The notes under the pieces are model-generated. The model was given only the letters and a program-made list of their open reading frames with translations. It did not search any database and was not told the origin of the DNA. A stretch of 64,000 bases of DNA from Endomicrobium sp. (lineage in GTDB: Bacteria; Elusimicrobiota; Endomicrobiia; Endomicrobiales; Endomicrobiaceae), in assembly GCA_031262585.1 (NCBI GenBank), contig JAISHK010000001.1, positions 124,001-188,000 on the forward strand, read 5' to 3'. The number at the start of each line of letters is the position of its first letter. The first letter of the stretch is position 1. Below are positions 1-9,091 of this stretch, piece by piece. The translations under genes were made by a program, and so were the position numbers.

Positions 1-165
1 TTCTCTAAACGTCTTTTTATCCTTTAATACAAATACATTTCCTCTTTCGCCAGGTAAAATTCCTTCCGCAAACAAAGCGATCCCATCTGAACATCTGCAA
101 AGAGAACGACCTGGAAAAACAATTTTTTCAGATATAACGTTTATGATTTTATTTTTTATAGTCAT
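1..165 (-). CDS. RNA (uracil-5-)-methyltransferase, TRAM domain, N-terminal fragment
   Basis: The first 55 codons of a minus-strand gene run off the left edge of the window. The ATG is at 165. Residues 14-45 read as a TRAM RNA-binding domain: FPGRSLCRCSDGIALF followed by AEGILPGERGNV, matching the usual G-S-L-x-R-x-D-G ... LPGE pattern. A TRAM domain at the very N-terminus is typical of the TrmA/RlmD family, which methylates uracil C5 in tRNA or 23S rRNA using SAM. The catalytic SAM domain lies outside the window, so the tRNA/rRNA specificity cannot be told. A MiaB-type enzyme is unlikely because TRAM is C-terminal there. It is separated from the next gene by about 670 bp of degenerate sequence. 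Confidence 0.7.
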   Translation of the reverse strand, partial: MTIKNKIINVISEKIVFPGRSLCRCSDGIALFAEGILPGERGNVFVLKDKKTFRE

Positions 166-833
166 TACCTATATCTTTTCACAAAGATTTGATTTCTTTC
201 TTAGCTACTGCTAAATCAGAGAAGACCTCTAATTCACAGCATTTTCACTTCAAGATTCTCATAAAGTTTTGTATTGTTCATCAATTGAATAATTTAAATA
301 AATACTGATTTTTTTAAATCAGATTTTACAAAAAACACATATCTACTTCTTTTGTAAAAATTAAATATCCCATTATATAATTGTTTAATATCGCATAGGA
401 CATATTAAAATCGATTTTATTTAAGTTTTTTTATCAAATATATTTTTAATACTTACATAAAAACCAAAGACTTATGACACTTTAAAGAATTACTATATAC
501 TCTTTATGCTAATGCTTAAATTCTCTTCCTTGAGAATCAATCGAAAAAAATGGCAATTCCTCTAGTTTTACTTAAATATGGCATTTTAACTTTCATACAA
601 AACAACTAATACTTTGATATCATTTCTTCCATCACCTTATTAACTAATATGACAAACTAGACCAATCTATATTAAAAATTTATGAATTCTTTCATTATCA
701 ATTTTTAACATTGCCTCATTATCATTGCCATTTTCAATCGAAAAAATTTTATAATCTAAAAATTCATATATTAAAAATTTTACGTTTTCATCAATTATTA
801 ATCGCCTTGTTAACAGATTTTTAACTTCCTTAC
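166..833. other. gene-poor stretch with decayed minus-strand remnant
   Basis: No intact gene is seen. On the minus strand a frame stays open for about 55 codons from just below the yajQ stop down to a TAG at 667-669, with protein-like content (for example DENVKFLIYEFLDYKIFS), but it has no start codon or ribosome-binding site. It looks like the residue of a lost gene. The rest is AT-rich sequence with scattered stops in all frames. Confidence 0.4.
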
Positions 834-1331
834 TTACCTATAGTTGATAAACTGCAATGGCAATGAAAAAGGAATCTGTTTCAAATAAGCTATAATTTTT
901 TGCAAATCATCTTTTTTAGAAGAAATAACTTTTATTTTTGAACCATCTATTTGTGATTGCACTTTTATTTTTGAATTTCTAATCAATTTTATAAGTTCTC
1001 TAGCTTTATCTAAAGGAAGTCCTGAAATAATTTCTGCTGTTTGTCTAATATATCCTTCAAAAGCATTTTCCTTCGTTCCATAATTTAAAGATTTTATTGA
1101 AACCCCTCTCTTAGCAAAACGAGATTCCAAAATATCCTTTAAGGCCTTCATTTTATATTCATTATCAGCTATAAGAATTATCTTCTTAGTATTTTTATAC
1201 AACTCCACCGACGACTTACTGTTTTTGAAATCAAACCTATTGGTAAGTTCTTTCCGTGCTTGATTAACGGCATTGTCAACTTCCATCATATTTACATCTG
1301 AAACAATATCAAAAGAAAATTTATCGCTCAT
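834..1331 (-). CDS. yajQ: YajQ family nucleotide-binding protein
   Basis: A 165-residue protein of the UPF0234/YajQ family, close to the usual length of about 163. It begins SDKFSFDIVSDVNMMEVDNA, the characteristic family N-terminus, and ends SLPLQFINYR, matching the conserved (I/L)PLQFxNxR tail. Family members bind nucleotides (cyclic di-GMP in Xanthomonas) and have a double RNP-like fold; their cellular role in most bacteria is unsettled. I start it at the ATG at 1331, which has AAAGGA about 8 nt upstream, rather than the ATG seven codons earlier. It follows a small membrane-protein gene by 38 nt, so the two may be co-transcribed. Confidence 0.9.
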   Translation of the reverse strand: MSDKFSFDIVSDVNMMEVDNAVNQARKELTNRFDFKNSKSSVELYKNTKKIILIADNEYKMKALKDILESRFAKRGVSIKSLNYGTKENAFEGYIRQTAEIISGLPLDKARELIKLIRNSKIKVQSQIDGSKIKVISSKKDDLQKIIAYLKQIPFSLPLQFINYR

Positions 1332-1369
1332 TATATAATCCTTTCTCATATAATTTTAAATTCCATCTA

Positions 1370-1510
1370 TCACAAGTTTTTAAATTTATCATTTGATGAT
1401 ACATCTCTTTTTGTATTTCCTTTTATAATAACATACACAAAAAACACAATAAACAACACCATAAATAAATATGCTGGCCAGTCTGATGTAAAATTTAAAT
1501 TAATGTACAC
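1370..1510 (-). CDS. small single-pass membrane protein (46 aa), unknown function
   Basis: A 46-residue ORF starting with GTG at 1510 and ending with TGA at 1370-1372. A strong Shine-Dalgarno GGAGG sits 5 nt before the GTG. The predicted protein has a short polar N-terminus, the sequence TSDWPAY, one clear transmembrane helix (residues about 15-29, LFMVLFIVFFVYVII) and a basic tail starting KGNTKRD. It fills the gap between nifS and yajQ on the same strand with small spacers, so an operon nifS - small protein - yajQ is plausible. Topology would be N-out/C-in by the positive-inside rule. I do not recognise the family; it resembles other tiny one-helix subunits or assembly factors only in size. 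The ribosome-binding site and an intact frame in a decaying genome argue that it is real. Confidence 0.6.
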   Translation of the reverse strand: MYINLNFTSDWPAYLFMVLFIVFFVYVIIKGNTKRDVSSNDKFKNL

Positions 1511-1561
1511 TTTTCCTCCAAGATAAATTAACAATTTACACTAAATCTTACTATATTTATC

Positions 1562-2761
1562 TTAATGATTCTTTTCAAATTTTTTATTCCAAACAGGAGA
1601 CATTATACGCAAATTATTTACAACTTTTGGTAAAACTTCAAGAACATAATCAACATCTTTCAAAGTATTGTAATGTCCAAAAGAAAAACGAATGGCACCT
1701 TGAGCAGCAACAGGCTCAACACCCATGGCAGATAAAACATGCGAAGCTCCTAAAGAACCAGAAGCACACGCAGATCCTGTAGAAACAGCTATACCATTTA
1801 TATCAAGCATAAGAAGCAATGATTCACCTTCTATATACTTAAAACTCACATTTAAAATGTTGCATACCGCTTTATTCCCACTTCCATTTACAACTACTTC
1901 AGGTACTTTATCAAGGATACCATTTTTAAGCTTTTCTTTCAATAATAAAACATGATTATTACTCTCTTCCATTCTAACATTTGAAATTTCAAATGCTTTT
2001 GCAAGACCTACAATATAAGCAACATTTTCAGTTCCAGGTCTAAGTCCTTTTTCATGATGACCGCCATACATTATAGAAGATATATTTGTTCCTTTTTTAA
2101 TGTATAAAATTCCTACGCCTTTAGGCCCATTAAACTTATGCGCCGATATTGTAAGTAAATCCACTCCAAGTTTTTTAACATCTAAATCAAGTTTCCCAGC
2201 TGTTTGTACAGCATCTGTATGAAAATAAATTTTATTTTGTCTTTTTTCATTTATTTTTTCTAATTCTGTTGCAATTTCTCCTATAGGCTGGATCGTTCCA
2301 ACTTCATTATTTGCATGCATTATACTTACAAGTAATGTATTCTCTCTTATAGATTTTCTTAAACACGTAATTGGAATCACTCCATTTTTATCAACATCAA
2401 GATAAGTCACTTCATATCCTACTTTTTCAAGATGTTTGCAAGAATATAAAACAGCATGGTGTTCAATTTTACTTGTAATTATATGTCCCTTTTTTTCATA
2501 GGCTCTAAGAGTGCCAAATATCGCTATATTATCAGATTCTGTACCAGAACCTGTAAAAAATATTTCTTCAGGAGTCGCATTTAACAATAATGCTACTTTC
2601 ATTCTAGCATTATCAATAGCTATCTTCGATTGTCTGCCAAAATAATGAAAACTTGAAGCATTCCCATATATATCACCAAAATATGGGTGCATCTCTTTTA
2701 TAACTTCAGGATTAACAATAGTCGTAGCACTATTGTCCAAATAAACTTTCCTACTTTCCAT
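1562..2761 (-). CDS. iscS: cysteine desulfurase (NifS/IscS type)
   Basis: A 399-residue PLP enzyme that takes sulfur from cysteine to supply Fe-S cluster assembly and thiolation of tRNAs. The N-terminus VYLDNSATT is the standard start of class V aminotransferase-fold desulfurases. The PLP lysine lies in TISAHKFNGPKGVG (around residue 207), and the cofactor-contacting histidine in SKIEHHAVL. The mobile catalytic cysteine is in STGSACASGS (around residue 333), with the longer loop of group I (IscS/NifS) enzymes. Fe-S demand in this genome is evident from the nearby hydrogenase with its many clusters, RimO and the uracil-DNA glycosylase. No iscU is visible next to it. It starts 18 nt from the end of mltG. 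Confidence 0.93.
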   Translation of the reverse strand: MESRKVYLDNSATTIVNPEVIKEMHPYFGDIYGNASSFHYFGRQSKIAIDNARMKVALLLNATPEEIFFTGSGTESDNIAIFGTLRAYEKKGHIITSKIEHHAVLYSCKHLEKVGYEVTYLDVDKNGVIPITCLRKSIRENTLLVSIMHANNEVGTIQPIGEIATELEKINEKRQNKIYFHTDAVQTAGKLDLDVKKLGVDLLTISAHKFNGPKGVGILYIKKGTNISSIMYGGHHEKGLRPGTENVAYIVGLAKAFEISNVRMEESNNHVLLLKEKLKNGILDKVPEVVVNGSGNKAVCNILNVSFKYIEGESLLLMLDINGIAVSTGSACASGSLGASHVLSAMGVEPVAAQGAIRFSFGHYNTLKDVDYVLEVLPKVVNNLRIMSPVWNKKFEKNH

Positions 2762-2779
2762 AATTTTCCTTTATCAATT

Positions 2780-3733
2780 TTATTTTTGCCTTTTCAATTT
2801 CAATCTTTGTTTATTTTTTGTATGTTCATTAAAATCCTTCGCAAACAAATGTTTTCCATTACCGCTTGAAACAAAAAACAAATTCTCAGTATTTGCTGGA
2901 TATAAAGCCGCTTTTATTGACTCTATTCCAGGATTACTTATAGGCCCAGGGGGAAGTCCATAATATACATATGTATTATAAAGCGATTCAAATTTCACAT
3001 CCTCTGCAGTAAGCTTAACTTTATTTACTCCCATAGCATACAAAACAGTCGCACATGATTGCAACTTTATTTTCTTCTTAAGTCTATTATAAAAAACCGC
3101 TGCTACAATAGATCTTTCTTCACTATTAGCAGCTTCTTTTTCAATAATTGACGCCATTATTATTATATCTTCAAACGAAATATTTAATTCTGCTGCTCTT
3201 TTATACATATCTTGAGTTATTTTTCTATCAAATTCAGTCCTCATAATTTCAATGAGTTGTTCCTCACTTACTTCCAAACTTACAAAATATGTTTCAGGCA
3301 TCAAATAACCCTCCAAATTCCTATCTGTAGCAATTTGAACAAATTTTTTTTTATCAATATTTATTACCTTAGAAATAATATCCGCAATTTGCTTAATATT
3401 ACTACCTTCTGGAATTGTAAATTGCAAAATATTATTAGACCCTGTTTTTAATTTCCATAATATTTTAAACATTCCGTCTTTTTTTGAAAAACTGTAAACT
3501 CCAATCTTAAGCTTATTTTGAAAATTAGTAATTTTAGATAGTATTATAAATAATTTTCTGGATAATATAAGATTTTTTTCTTTTAGATGCGAAGCTATTG
3601 TAAAGCTACTATCACCTTTTTGAACATTCAATAAAATTTTTTCATTTGATAAAAAAACACTTTTAATGATAAAAACTAAAACCAATAATAATATTATTGT
3701 TTTTAATAACTCAATTATTATTTTTTTAGTCAC
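2780..3733 (-). CDS. mltG: endolytic peptidoglycan transglycosylase MltG
   Basis: A 317-residue YceG/MltG-like protein that cleaves nascent glycan strands and may set their length at the inner membrane. It has an N-terminal membrane anchor (residues about 8-28), then a LysM-like region and the catalytic YceG domain. The conserved block MASIIEKEA ... RSIVAAVFYNRL contains the catalytic glutamate, and it is followed by LQSCATVLYAMG (family: LQSDPTVxYAxG) and the end motif NTYVYYGLPPGPISNPG. Length is typical of the family. Its presence implies that a peptidoglycan wall is kept. It is upstream of and possibly co-transcribed with iscS (18-nt gap). Confidence 0.93.
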   Translation of the reverse strand: MTKKIIIELLKTIILLLVLVFIIKSVFLSNEKILLNVQKGDSSFTIASHLKEKNLILSRKLFIILSKITNFQNKLKIGVYSFSKKDGMFKILWKLKTGSNNILQFTIPEGSNIKQIADIISKVINIDKKKFVQIATDRNLEGYLMPETYFVSLEVSEEQLIEIMRTEFDRKITQDMYKRAAELNISFEDIIIMASIIEKEAANSEERSIVAAVFYNRLKKKIKLQSCATVLYAMGVNKVKLTAEDVKFESLYNTYVYYGLPPGPISNPGIESIKAALYPANTENLFFVSSGNGKHLFAKDFNEHTKNKQRLKLKRQK

Positions 3734-4753
3734 AACTTTTCTATTCCTTTTTTAATTTGGAATTCACAAAATGCACAACTTAATTAATTTTTTATTGTGT
3801 TTTAAATTATTTTCATTTTTTATACTTTTAATATATCAACAAACCAGCTATTCAATTACTATTTTTATAATGTATACACTTCATATAAAGTATATCTCAT
3901 ATTTTCACAATTATACTACTGTCTTTGACGTAAAAACATACATTTTAATCACTCGCAGAGATAACAACTCGATTCAATATGTTTCAAGGAAATCACAACA
4001 ATTATTAAACGGACTAGTCATGTTAACAATTTTTCCATACGGTCCCATTTGACACTGACACACAATCATTTTCTGAAACAAGAACTGAAATTGTATTAAA
4101 CAATTAATTGCATATCTATATTACTTAAAACTATTGTTTACAATTTCATATCATTTTATATTCGAAAATTTCTATCCTATTAAAAAAATGCTTTTATTAT
4201 AACTCTTTTAAATTACATATTAAAACGATCTAATGAATTAATGAATTGATAAGTAAAAAAACAACTTTGACTAACATTCTAAATCATCTTAAATTATTAA
4301 ATGTTGCGTTCCAAACTTGAAAATCTGATATATGAATTATTTCACCATATCCACGTCCGTTTTATTGACGAACTTCCTATTCACACTTATGTTTATCTCT
4401 TTTTAGCGGCAAAATTAAAATATAACTAATCTTCACACTTTTATCATTTCATACAATATATAATGTATCATCAGTAAAATATAAAAATTTATTCCTCAAT
4501 CTAAAACAAAATTTGCTATTATCTAGTAAATACATATTAATAATATATTGTATTTTAATTTTTCTATAAATTCTATATATTTTTTAAACTATTTTTCACA
4601 ACAACTCACACACAAAGAAAGTAGTTCTAAAAAAGATTTATCCAAAAATCATCTTCCATTAAATTATATTTAATCATAACAACATTATCTTTACAAATCT
4701 TTAACATATTTACATAGAGCATAAACTAAATCCAATTTTTTAAATAACTGTTC
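3734..4753. other. about 1 kb without an intact gene
   Basis: Between mltG and ruvX no frame with family-like sequence is intact. A decayed minus-strand frame is annotated separately at 4284-4535. A plus-strand ORF of 93 codons at 3771-4052 is low-complexity, has no convincing ribosome-binding site and runs against the gene direction, so I treat it as chance. Confidence 0.5.
4284..4535 (-). pseudogene. decayed minus-strand reading frame
   Basis: One frame of 84 codons keeps protein-like composition from an ATG at 4535 through three internal stop codons (TGA, TAG, TAA) to a TGA at 4284. Legible pieces include RLRNKFLYFTDDTLYIV, SVKISYILILPLKRDKHK and YGEIIHISDFQVWNATF. Several in-frame stops without a frame change point to loss by point mutation. 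I cannot name the family. Confidence 0.4.
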
Positions 4754-5173
4754 CTATTTTATAAGTGTATAGCAATATATTTGCAAAATAAGAGCTGCTG
4801 TAATCTGATCCTTAAGATTTTTTCGCTTATCTCTTGAAATATTATATTCCTCAATAAGCATCCTCTCTGCTTGAACTGTCGTAAGCCTTTCATCTACTGT
4901 GGCGACTTCTATATCTGAAATAGTTCTAATCTCTTTTATAACTTTATGAACGATATTTGTCATTTTACCTTCTGTACCATTCATATTTATAGGTAAACCA
5001 AAAACCATAACTGATGAATCATTTTTTTGAGCAATTTCTAAAAGCCTTACTGCATCTTTTTTAAAAGACATACTTTTAATAGTATCAAAAGGACATGCTG
5101 TAATTTGCAACATATCAGTCATTGCAATACCTATCCTTTTTAATCCATAATCTATTCCCATTATCCTATCCAT
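4754..5173 (-). CDS. ruvX: Holliday junction resolvase-like protein RuvX/YqgF
   Basis: A 139-residue RNase H-fold protein of the YqgF family, of typical length. The motif IMGIDYGLKRIGIAMTD carries the first catalytic aspartate, VFGLPINMNGTEG is the conserved mid motif, and VATVDERLTT carries the DER residues. The family acts in pre-16S rRNA 5' end maturation and is related to Holliday junction resolvases. ATG at 5173 has an AGG 8 nt upstream; a TTG one codon earlier is also possible. It lies about 30 nt downstream of hydA and may be read through from the hydrogenase operon. Confidence 0.88.
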   Translation of the reverse strand: MDRIMGIDYGLKRIGIAMTDMLQITACPFDTIKSMSFKKDAVRLLEIAQKNDSSVMVFGLPINMNGTEGKMTNIVHKVIKEIRTISDIEVATVDERLTTVQAERMLIEEYNISRDKRKNLKDQITAALILQIYCYTLIK

Positions 5174-5202
5174 CAAAATACCTATTTTTAAAAATATTCA
5201 CA

Positions 5203-7215
5203 TTAACATTCATCTTTCAATCTATCAAATTCATCACGTATTGCATCCTCGACCATCTTAAGACTGCATCGCTCTATAATTTTTCCATTTACTTTTATAT
5301 TAGGCCCATTAAAACATCGCTCTAAACAAATATGGGATGTTATATTTACTCTATCTTTATACTTTCCATTCTCTACAAAATTGACAATATGGCTTAAAAT
5401 TTCTCTAGACTCTCTACTAATACAATTATTGCCAAAACACACATCTATTTTAATATTATCATCTTGTAAAGAATCAGAAATTTTAAGAATTTCTTTAAAA
5501 CGTTTTTTATAACTATAATTTGTATGTAAATACTCATGAGCTTTAAGATTACCAGGTTTACCTATATAATTTTTATACAATTTTTGGACGTATGGATTAT
5601 CGCTAGATTTATGCAGATTCATAACTTTATCATTTTCATATAAAGTTTCAGTTCTTTTTTTTCTCACAATTAAATCAGTACATATAGGTTGTCCTGCTCC
5701 TCCAACGCATCCTCCCGGACAGGCCATAACTTCCACAAAATCGTACTTTGATCCGGCTTTAATACTTTTTAAAATTTTCCTAGCGTTATTTAATCCATAT
5801 ACAATAGCTATTTTAAGTTCTTTATCTCCAATACTTATTTTAAACTTTCTTAAACCTCTTTCACCACGCACAAAACTAAACTGTTCAACTTCATTTAAAT
5901 TTTTAAATTTAGTATTCATAATATTTCTTAAAATAGCTTCAGTTACACCACCAGAATTTCCGAAAATTACACCACCACCAGTCTTAAAGCCTAAAGGCAT
6001 ATCAAATGCACAAGATTCAAGTTTTTCAAAACAAATACCAGCCTCTTCAATCATCATTGCAAGTTCTTGAGTTGTTAGGACACAATCTATATCATTTATG
6101 CCATTTTTAGCAAGTTCATGTCTTCTTGCTTCGTATTTTTTAGCTGTACATGGCATTACTGAAACAACAACTAAATCTCTATCTGGAATATCAAAAACTC
6201 TAGGCATAATTCTTCTAACAATTGAACCATACATACCCTGAGGAGAACGACAAGTAGAAAGATGACTAATAAAATCAGGATAATACTGCTCAACAAATCT
6301 TACCCATGCTGGACAACACGAAGTAAACATTGGGATATTATCATTTACTTCAATACGTTTTAAAAACTCATTCGTCTCTTCCACTATAGTCATATCAGCA
6401 GCAAATGAAATATCAAAAACTTTTGCAAAACCTAAAGTCTTTAAAGACGTTACAATTTTTCCCGCAAGTTCGTCTCCATTATATTTTCTTAATCCAAAAA
6501 GTTCACCTATAGCTGCCCGTACCGCAGGAGCTATTGCAACTATAACTTTTTTCTTACTGTCACTCAAAACTTTCCATACATAATTTACTTCATATTTTGG
6601 CATTATTGCACCGGTTGGGCATACTCTTGCACATTGTCCACAATAAACACATTCTGAATCATTTAATTCACGATTAAAACTTACACAAACTAAAGATTTA
6701 GGACCACGATTCGCAAAGCCTAAAGCACCTATACCTTGTATTTCATCACAAAATCTTACACAATCACCGCAAAGAACACATTTACTAGGTTCTCTCACTA
6801 GAGCATAAGTAGACGCATCTTCTGATGATTTCTGCAAAACATTCTTAAACCTAATTTTTTTAATACCAAGTCTTCTTGCTAATGTTTGTAACTTACAACT
6901 TTCACTTTTTGCACAAATCGTACATTCTCTATTATGATTTGCAAGTAAAAGTTCAATTATTATCTTTCTTATCTTTATTATTCGTTCAGTATTTGTTTTT
7001 ATGTTCATTTCAGGTTCCGGTGGAACAGAACATGCAGATATTATTCCTCTGTCTTCAACTTCTACTAAACATAATCTACATGAACCATAAACACTTAGTT
7101 CAGAATGATAACAAAAAGTATGTAATTCTATATTTTCATTTCTTATAACCTCTAAAAGACTTTTTTCATTATTAAAAGAAACTTTTTTACTGTTTATAGT
7201 TAAATATTTCTCCAT
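5203..7215 (-). CDS. hydA: [FeFe]-hydrogenase catalytic subunit HydA (trimeric, bifurcating type)
   Basis: About 670 residues. In order it carries: an N-terminal plant-type [2Fe-2S] domain (CYHSELSVYGSCRLC), a His-Cys [4Fe-4S] site (HNRECTICAKSESCKL), two ferredoxin-type [4Fe-4S] sites (CVLCGDCVRFC and CVYCGQCARVCP), and then the H-cluster domain. All three H-cluster signatures are intact: FTSCCPAW (near residue 300), VMPCTAKK and MACPGGCVGGAGQP. The C-terminus holds an extra thioredoxin-like [2Fe-2S] domain (CFGNNC ... CLERCF), as in group A3 hydrogenases such as Thermotoga HydA. It reduces protons to H2. I choose ATG at 7215, which has GAGAGGGA upstream and starts 4 nt past the hydB stop; the longer ATG at 7239 would overlap hydB. 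Confidence 0.95.
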   Translation of the reverse strand: MEKYLTINSKKVSFNNEKSLLEVIRNENIELHTFCYHSELSVYGSCRLCLVEVEDRGIISACSVPPEPEMNIKTNTERIIKIRKIIIELLLANHNRECTICAKSESCKLQTLARRLGIKKIRFKNVLQKSSEDASTYALVREPSKCVLCGDCVRFCDEIQGIGALGFANRGPKSLVCVSFNRELNDSECVYCGQCARVCPTGAIMPKYEVNYVWKVLSDSKKKVIVAIAPAVRAAIGELFGLRKYNGDELAGKIVTSLKTLGFAKVFDISFAADMTIVEETNEFLKRIEVNDNIPMFTSCCPAWVRFVEQYYPDFISHLSTCRSPQGMYGSIVRRIMPRVFDIPDRDLVVVSVMPCTAKKYEARRHELAKNGINDIDCVLTTQELAMMIEEAGICFEKLESCAFDMPLGFKTGGGVIFGNSGGVTEAILRNIMNTKFKNLNEVEQFSFVRGERGLRKFKISIGDKELKIAIVYGLNNARKILKSIKAGSKYDFVEVMACPGGCVGGAGQPICTDLIVRKKRTETLYENDKVMNLHKSSDNPYVQKLYKNYIGKPGNLKAHEYLHTNYSYKKRFKEILKISDSLQDDNIKIDVCFGNNCISRESREILSHIVNFVENGKYKDRVNITSHICLERCFNGPNIKVNGKIIERCSLKMVEDAIRDEFDRLKDEC

Positions 7216-7219
7216 AATA

Positions 7220-9091
7220 TTAATCCCTCTCAATAGCATTAAACTTGCAAGATGCTACACAAACATCACATTTAATACATTTTATAGAATTAATTTTATA
7301 ATGACGATTATGTTCGACACTTATAGCCTTTACTGGACATTTTGCAAAACAAACACCACACCTTACACATTTATCTGTTATTTTGTAACTTAAAATATCT
7401 ACACATTCACCTGCTGGACATTTCTTTTCTTTAATATGAGCATCATATTCATTCCTAAAATATCTTAAAGTTGAAAGTATCGGATTAGGTGCAGTTCTCC
7501 CCAAGCCACATAACGAACCTACTTCAACAGCTTTAGCAAGCTCTTCTAAAAGAAAAAGAGAATCTTCACTGGCACTACCCTTTGTTATATCCATAAGTAT
7601 TAAAAGCATTTGTTTAGTTCCTTCTCTACATAAAACACATTTCCCACAAGATTCATTTTGAGTAAATTGCATAAAAAATTTTGCCATATTCACCATACAA
7701 TTTTTATTACTCATCACTACAAGCCCTCCTGAACCAACCATTGCTCCAACCTTTTTTAAGGAATCAAAATCTAAAGGAATATCAAGATGTTCTCTAGTTA
7801 AACAACCCCCTGAGGGACCTCCAATTTGAACTGATTTAAAATTTTCTTCCCACACTTCTCCATTTTCATCAGTAACACCACCAGCAATATCAAAAACTAT
7901 ATGTCTTAATGTTGTTCCTAAAGGAACTTCAATAAGACCTGTATTTAAAACATTACCAGTTAATGCAAAAGTCTTTGTTCCCGGTGAAGATTCGGTACCA
8001 ATTTGTCTAAAGGCTTGTACTCCACGATTTACTATTACAGGAATCGTCGCAAGGGTTTCAACATTATTTATTGTAGTAGGACTTTTCCATAATCCACTTT
8101 GAGCAGGAAACGGAGGTTTAGGAGAAGGCATTCCTCTTTTTCCTTCAATAGAGGCTATTAAAGCAGTCTCTTCTCCACATACAAAAGCACCTGCCCCTTC
8201 CATAACATTAATTGTAAAACTATGATTCAATCCAAAAATATTCTCACCTAAAAGGCCTATTTCAATTGCATCTTTTACAGCTTTTTTCATTCTTTTAACA
8301 GCAAGATCATATTCTGTTCTTACATATATATATCCTTCATTTGCTCCAGTAGCCTTAGATGCAATTATCAATCCCTCTATAACACTATGAGGATTGCCTT
8401 CCATAACACTTCTATCCATAAACGCACCAGGATCACCCTCATCACCGTTACAAATTACGTATTTTTTTGAAGCCTTTTGATTTCTAGCTAAATCCCATTT
8501 TTTCCCAGTTAAAAAACCAGCTCCTCCACGACCTCTTAACCCAGACATTAAAATCATATTACATATTTCTTTATCTGTCATTTCTCCACATACCTTTTTT
8601 GCTGCCACATATCCACCATTTGCAATATACTCCTTAATATTCTCAGGATCTATAACACCACATTGTTTAAGAACCATCCTGCACTGCTTTTGATAAAAAG
8701 GTATTTCTGATTGTCCTTTACATAACTTACCTTTATTATGGTAACAAAGTCTATCTATAAGAATATCACTCAATATACTTTCTTCCAAAATTTCTTTTAC
8801 ATCATCTGTTTTAACTTTTATATAAAGTATTCCCGATGGTAAAATATTAACAAGCGGTCCATTTTGACAAAAACCTTGACAACCACTTTTCGTGAGAAAA
8901 TATCCTTTTTCTTCCCCCTTTAGCTCAATATTTACATCTATATTCATTTCCTTTGCAATATTTACAAAACTTTTAAAAACTTCCAGAGAACCATTCGCTA
9001 CACACCCGGTTCCCGCACAAACAATAATCCTTTTAGTTATATTTTGATTAGCCTTTTTAAATGTCTGCACTATATTTTCTAAATTTATCAT
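7220..9091 (-). CDS. hydB: NADH-binding hydrogenase subunit HydB (NuoF-like)
   Basis: A 623-residue flavoprotein subunit of the trimeric hydrogenase. Domain order: thioredoxin-like [2Fe-2S] (CAGTGC ... CQGFC), the FMN/NADH-binding NuoF core (GLRGRGGAGFLTGKKW, NGDEGDPGAFMDR), the SLBB region, a [4Fe-4S] site (ESCGKCVLCREGTKQM) and a C-terminal double ferredoxin domain (CVRCGVCFAKCP, CIKCDVCVASCK). This layout equals HydB of confurcating/bifurcating [FeFe]-hydrogenases, where electrons from NADH and reduced ferredoxin combine to make H2. It starts inside the hydC stop codon (TAATG), so the two genes are translationally coupled. Confidence 0.95.
   Translation of the reverse strand: MINLENIVQTFKKANQNITKRIIVCAGTGCVANGSLEVFKSFVNIAKEMNIDVNIELKGEEKGYFLTKSGCQGFCQNGPLVNILPSGILYIKVKTDDVKEILEESILSDILIDRLCYHNKGKLCKGQSEIPFYQKQCRMVLKQCGVIDPENIKEYIANGGYVAAKKVCGEMTDKEICNMILMSGLRGRGGAGFLTGKKWDLARNQKASKKYVICNGDEGDPGAFMDRSVMEGNPHSVIEGLIIASKATGANEGYIYVRTEYDLAVKRMKKAVKDAIEIGLLGENIFGLNHSFTINVMEGAGAFVCGEETALIASIEGKRGMPSPKPPFPAQSGLWKSPTTINNVETLATIPVIVNRGVQAFRQIGTESSPGTKTFALTGNVLNTGLIEVPLGTTLRHIVFDIAGGVTDENGEVWEENFKSVQIGGPSGGCLTREHLDIPLDFDSLKKVGAMVGSGGLVVMSNKNCMVNMAKFFMQFTQNESCGKCVLCREGTKQMLLILMDITKGSASEDSLFLLEELAKAVEVGSLCGLGRTAPNPILSTLRYFRNEYDAHIKEKKCPAGECVDILSYKITDKCVRCGVCFAKCPVKAISVEHNRHYKINSIKCIKCDVCVASCKFNAIERD

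Noticed and set aside
3771-4052. 93-codon plus-strand ORF
   Set aside because: Low-complexity, dominated by F/I/L/Y from AT-rich DNA, with no ribosome-binding site and no family motif.
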